Below, one piece after another: positions 60,804-64,000 of a stretch of 64,000 nt of DNA. Numbering within the stretch: position 1 is the first letter of the stretch; every line of letters starts with the position of its first letter. The stretch covers positions 1 through 64,000 of the forward strand of contig CAVZXS010000022.1 in the NCBI GenBank assembly GCA_963779325.1, in the 5' to 3' direction. The stretch comes from CAVZXS01 sp963779325 (lineage in GTDB: Bacteria > Bacteroidota > Bacteroidia > Chitinophagales > Chitinophagaceae). Under the pieces are notes generated by a model that was not told the origin of the DNA, made no database searches, and was given only the letters and a program-made list of their open reading frames with translations. The translations under genes were made by a program, and so were the position numbers.

Positions 60804-61937
60804 ATGTCAACAATACTTAAGACAGATACAAAACAAAATACCCAAACTGATTTTCTTCCGCTACAGGGTACTGACTATGTAGAATTTTACGTGGGTAATG
60901 CAAAACAAGCAGCACATTTTTATATGAGTGCTTTTGGTTTTCAACCCTTGGCTTATGCCGGCCCCGAGACAGGCATGAAAGACAGGGCCAGTTATGCAGT
61001 ACGGCAAAATAAGTTGACATTGGTGTTGACCACACCACTGCGACCGAACAATGAAATGGCCGATCATATTTACAAACACGGCGATGGCGTAAAAGCATTG
61101 GCGCTAAAAGTAAATGATGCGGAAAGTGCATGGGAAGAAACCACCAAACGCGGCGCGAAAAGTTATATGACTCCTGTACGAATGAAGGATAATGACGGTG
61201 AATTGGTCATGAGCGGTATACATACTTATGGCGATACGGTGCATTTTTTTATTGAAAGAAAAAATTATAACGGCGCATTTATGCCCGGTTACAGAAAATG
61301 GGAGAATGAATTTTATAAACCTGCTGAAACGGGTTTATTGTATGTCGATCATTGTGTAGGTAATGTAGGCTGGAATCAAATGAACCCGTGGGTAAAATTT
61401 TATGAAGACGCAATGGGCTTTAAAAATATTTTGACTTTTGATGACAATGATATTTCTACAGAATACAGCGCCTTGATGAGTAAGGTAATGAGCAACGGAA
61501 ATGGTTTTGTAAAATTTCCCATTAATGAACCCGCCGAAGGAAAAAAGAAAAGCCAAGTGGAAGAATATTTAGAATTTTACAATGGCGAAGGAGTACAGCA
61601 TGTGGCGATGGCGACCAATGATATTGTAAAAACGATAACGGAGTTAAGAAGTCGCGGTGTAGAATTTTTAAGAGTACCTACATCTTACTACGATGATTTA
61701 TTGGAAAGAGTGGGACATATTGATGAAGATTTGGAACCGCTGAAGGAACTGGGCATTTTGGTTGACAGGGATGAAGAAGGATATCTTTTACAACTGTTTA
61801 CCAAGCCGGTAGAAGACCGACCTACACTTTTTTTTGAAATAATACAACGTAAGGGAGCCAAAAGCTTTGGTAAAGGGAATTTTAAAGCTTTATTTGAAGC
61901 CATAGAAAGGGAGCAGGGAGAGAGGGGGAATTTGTGA
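60804..61937 (+). CDS. hppD: 4-Hydroxyphenylpyruvate dioxygenase
   Basis: A 377-residue iron dioxygenase that turns 4-hydroxyphenylpyruvate into homogentisate in tyrosine breakdown. It has two VOC domains: the N-terminal DYVEFYVGNAKQAAHFYMSA, and a C-terminal one with the iron ligands in YVDHCVGN (His), GVQHVAMATND (His) and TLFFEIIQRKG (Glu). The start at the ATG at 60804 (MSTILKTD) fits family N-termini; the open frame upstream is not conserved. No other homogentisate genes are in the window. Confidence 0.95.
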   Translation: MSTILKTDTKQNTQTDFLPLQGTDYVEFYVGNAKQAAHFYMSAFGFQPLAYAGPETGMKDRASYAVRQNKLTLVLTTPLRPNNEMADHIYKHGDGVKALALKVNDAESAWEETTKRGAKSYMTPVRMKDNDGELVMSGIHTYGDTVHFFIERKNYNGAFMPGYRKWENEFYKPAETGLLYVDHCVGNVGWNQMNPWVKFYEDAMGFKNILTFDDNDISTEYSALMSKVMSNGNGFVKFPINEPAEGKKKSQVEEYLEFYNGEGVQHVAMATNDIVKTITELRSRGVEFLRVPTSYYDDLLERVGHIDEDLEPLKELGILVDRDEEGYLLQLFTKPVEDRPTLFFEIIQRKGAKSFGKGNFKALFEAIEREQGERGNL

Positions 61938-61938
61938 G

Positions 61939-61980
61939 AAGATTACAAGTTACTTGTTACGAGTTACTTGTTTCAAGTTA
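61939..61980. repeat. Heptad repeat, CAAGTTA/CTTGTTA words
   Basis: Six words in phase (aagatta, caagtta, cttgtta, cgagtta, cttgttt, caagtta) directly after hppD. Confidence 0.85.
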
Positions 61981-62022
61981 AATAATCGGCCTGTTGAAAA
62001 ACTGTGAAAATTTTCAGTTTCC

Positions 62023-62064
62023 GGAAACCTGAAACTCGCAACCGGCAACCTGAAACCCGTAACT
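62023..62064. repeat. Heptad repeat, GGAAACC/TGAAACC words
   Basis: Six words in phase (ggaaacc, tgaaact, cgcaacc, ggcaacc, tgaaacc, cgtaact), ending in the -7 box of the next gene. Confidence 0.8.
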
Positions 62065-62067
62065 TTG
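62060..62067 (+). promoter_or_regulatory. -7 box (TAACTTTG) for the L,D-transpeptidase gene
   Basis: An exact TAnnTTTG about 55 nt upstream of the ATG at 62121. It overlaps the end of a heptad array. Confidence 0.45.
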
Positions 62068-62120
62068 CTCCTATTCACAATCCTTTTGAAATAAAAAAAA
62101 GGCTCCGCCGTTGTTGTACT

Positions 62121-63311
62121 ATGGGTAAACTGACAATAAAAAAATTTTTTCCGGTTGTATTCGTTTGCTGCACAGTTTTTTTTGCGTCGGCTCAACCGTC
62201 TCCGGGCGGCGGTACATCCTTCACTTCTTTTATTGATTATCAAAAATCATTGGCCCGACCCGGCGATGCTTTAAAGCGTAAGGAAGATACGCTGCAAAAG
62301 CAGTTTGAAACAAAAGGCTTGCAATGGCCGGCCAAATATCTTTATATCCGTTCGTTCAAATATGACAGCCAATTGGAAGTTTGGGTAAAAAATAATCGTA
62401 AAGAAAAATTCAAATTATTCAAAACATATAAAGTGTGTGCATTGGCCGGTACACTGGGCCCCAAAAGAATGGAAGGCGATTACCAGGTACCCGAAGGATT
62501 TTATTATATCAATGAGTTTAATGCAAGAAGCACGTATCATCTTTCCCTGGGATTGAATTACCCGAATGCTTCGGATCAAATACTCAGCGATTCATTGCAA
62601 CCCGGCAGCGGTATATATATACACGGCAGTTGTGTTACCGTAGGTTGCATTCCGCTTACCGATACGTATATAGAAGAACTGTACATACTTACTGCGCATG
62701 CAAAAAGTGAAGGTCAGGATTTTATTCCCGTACATATTTTTCCCGTACGATTTGATAACAGCAGGAGCGTATTTTTTTTAAATAAATTGACCAAAGATGA
62801 TAATACGTTAAAGAAATTTTCCACCCGGCTCGAAGATGTTTTTTATTATTTTGAAAGATACCGGGAACTGCCGGTAATAATGGTAAACGAGAAAGGGGAA
62901 TATGTGCTTGACGGATCAATAAAAACCGGCAAATCGGATGCCAAGGAAAATAAAGTTGCAAAAAAACCTGCCGGTGAAAGAAGAACAAGAAAAATTACCG
63001 GCTTGGCTGAGGCGGTGCATCAATGGCCCGAGTACCCCGGCGGCGGAACCGCCTTCCTTGATTATTTAAATAACCTGGGAAAAGAAATGGTAGATATGCT
63101 ACCGTCAAAAACCAAAAAGGCTTATGTGCAGGTAGAGTTTGTTGTGGATAAAGACGGTGTGCCGGTAAACTTTATTATACTGAAAGGTGTAGATGATGAT
63201 TTTAATGAAGAGCTGATTACAAGATTAGAAAAAATGCAAAACTGGAAACCCGCTTTGCTGCACGACAAACCGGTAGCGAAAAAAATAAGACAGTCCTTCA
63301 CTATAGAGTAA
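62121..63311 (+). CDS. YafK-like L,D-transpeptidase fused to a TonB C-terminal domain
   Basis: A 396-residue exported protein. A signal peptide (FFPVVFVCCTVFFASAQ) is followed by a YkuD/YafK-type domain (about 60-270) with IYIHGSCVTVGCIPLTD carrying the catalytic His and Cys. The final 70 residues form a TonB_C domain (VQVEFVVDKDGVPVNFIILKG, MQNWKPALL). YafK-type enzymes work on peptidoglycan cross-links or lipoprotein attachment. The TonB domain suggests contact with an outer-membrane or periplasmic partner. The start is the ATG at 62121, since the upstream frame is repeat-derived. Confidence 0.83.
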   Translation: MGKLTIKKFFPVVFVCCTVFFASAQPSPGGGTSFTSFIDYQKSLARPGDALKRKEDTLQKQFETKGLQWPAKYLYIRSFKYDSQLEVWVKNNRKEKFKLFKTYKVCALAGTLGPKRMEGDYQVPEGFYYINEFNARSTYHLSLGLNYPNASDQILSDSLQPGSGIYIHGSCVTVGCIPLTDTYIEELYILTAHAKSEGQDFIPVHIFPVRFDNSRSVFFLNKLTKDDNTLKKFSTRLEDVFYYFERYRELPVIMVNEKGEYVLDGSIKTGKSDAKENKVAKKPAGERRTRKITGLAEAVHQWPEYPGGGTAFLDYLNNLGKEMVDMLPSKTKKAYVQVEFVVDKDGVPVNFIILKGVDDDFNEELITRLEKMQNWKPALLHDKPVAKKIRQSFTIE

Positions 63312-63388
63312 TAGAGTTATTTGCGAATTCAATTGTTATATGAAGTCAAAGTGTACAGTTTCCCTATTTTTAAATTTTTTGAGTGCGC

Positions 63389-63471
63389 CTCCCCTCCCTC
63401 GGAGAGCCTGTCCCGCATTGCGGGAGGCCAAAGTAGTTTCTCATAAAAAGATTTCCAAGGGGTGGGTTTGA
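63389..63471. repeat. GC-hairpin element with nested palindrome
   Basis: CTCCCCTCCCTCGGAGAG, then CCTGTCCCGCATTGCGGGAG, then (after 25 nt) CCAAGGGGTGGGTTTG. The outer ends match the 54.87 kb copy; the CCCGCATTGCGGG palindrome is nested inside. Confidence 0.65.
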
Positions 63472-63519
63472 TAAATTCGTCCTGCAATAAATCCCTTTGC
63501 AGACTTTACGCGGTTTCGT

Positions 63520-63527
63520 ACCTTCAC
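63520..63527 (+). promoter_or_regulatory. Putative -7 box (TACCTTCA) for the PaiB-like gene
   Basis: It ends 4 nt before the ATG at 63532. Same TTCA variant as at 13.27 and 13.72 kb. Confidence 0.4.
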
Positions 63528-63531
63528 CGCA

Positions 63532-64000
63532 TGTACAGTTTTCCTTATTTTAAAGAAGAGGACAAAGAAGTTGTTCTTTCTTTTATAAAAAAAAATCCCT
63601 TCGCTTTTATAACCGGTTGCGATAAAGACAATAAGCCCGTTGCTACGCAAATCCCCTTGTTTATTGATGAAAAAGACGATAAACTTTTTTTAAGCGGCCA
63701 TATACAGCGAAAGACAGATCATCACAAAGCATTTGAACACAATCCCAATGTACTGGCTGTATTTACCGGCCCGCATACTTATGTAAGTGCAAGTTGGTAT
63801 ACCGACCCCAAAGTAGCGAGTACCTGGAATTATATAAGCGTTCATACTAAAGGACAAATGAAATTCCTTGGCGAGCAGGCATTACTCGATGTGCTGAAAA
63901 GAACTACTAATCATTTTGAAAATAATTCGCAATCGGCGGCCAATTTTGAACAATTACCCGAAGAGTATGTAGCCAAAATGGTTAAAGCTATCGTTGCTTT
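63532..64000 (+). CDS. PaiB-family FMN-binding protein, partial (runs off the window)
   Basis: The first 156 codons of an FMN-binding split-barrel protein: MYSFPYFKEEDKEVVLSFI, FAFITGCDKDNKPVATQIPL, FLSGHIQRKTDHHKAFE, VLAVFTGPHTYVSASWY and STWNYISVHTKGQMKF. The order and the HTYVSPSWY/TWNY blocks identify the PaiB (transcriptional regulator or FMN-binding) family. The C-terminal end is outside the window. A second, shorter copy of its first codons occurs 181 nt upstream (63351-63374). Confidence 0.85.

Overview
The window looks like chromosomal DNA of a member of the Bacteroidota, most likely Chitinophagaceae or a close relative. The reasons are: recurrent TAnnTTTG -7 promoter boxes instead of sigma70 boxes; a type IX secretion (T9SS) C-terminal sorting domain; a bacillithiol synthesis gene (bshC); GSCFA and AbiE-like proteins typical of the phylum; and AT-rich intergenic DNA with GC-rich palindromes. 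The family-level placement is inference. There is no rRNA, tRNA, CRISPR array, prophage or plasmid backbone.

Layout. 0-3.8 kb: an AbiE-like toxin/antitoxin-type pair, prfC and a GNAT acetyltransferase. 3.8-6.4 kb: a decayed stretch with a small membrane-protein remnant and two genes with broken frames (alditol oxidase-like, GlcG-like). 6.6-16.7 kb: housekeeping and small-enzyme genes (phosphodiester glycosidase, prmC, ribD, EamA transporter, YigZ, nuclease-like, VOC, DinB, an unrecognised kinase-like protein, a metal/cobalamin-binding protein). 17.5-34.8 kb: cbs, FKBP, thioesterase, exonuclease-GIY-YIG fusion, rRNA methyltransferase, an IS200/RAYT-like transposase among its own hairpin repeats, M57 protease, mdh, rlmB, HMG-CoA-lyase-like, GSCFA, galM, miaE, rpsO, pnp. 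35.4-43 kb: a 1954-residue surface protein with twelve SdrD_B-type repeats and a T9SS-exported partner. 43-50.4 kb: a complete set of trans-4-hydroxy-L-proline catabolic genes (epimerase, D-hydroxyproline dehydrogenase, DapA-fold deaminase, semialdehyde dehydrogenase) interrupted by an AGMO-like hydroxylase and a GH130-like protein; the dehydrogenase has a frameshift. 50.5-64 kb: bshC, purE, a TolC/RND/adaptor efflux operon, purK, hppD, a YafK-like L,D-transpeptidase fused to a TonB C-terminal domain, and a PaiB-like FMN protein cut by the window edge.

The most unusual material is between and inside the genes. (1) At least 18 loci carry degenerate tandem repeats with a strict 7-nt period; the word changes but the phase is kept. 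(2) More than a dozen copies of a GC-rich hairpin followed by TTnGGGG occur, several inside reading frames without breaking them, adding a short Pro/Gly-rich peptide. (3) A REP-like family with hairpins surrounds a Y1/HUH transposase, including deletion derivatives. (4) A mosaic element of about 150 bp recurs in both orientations, with GC palindromes nested inside it. (5) Many start codons lie only 3-7 nt after the -7 box, which implies leaderless transcripts.
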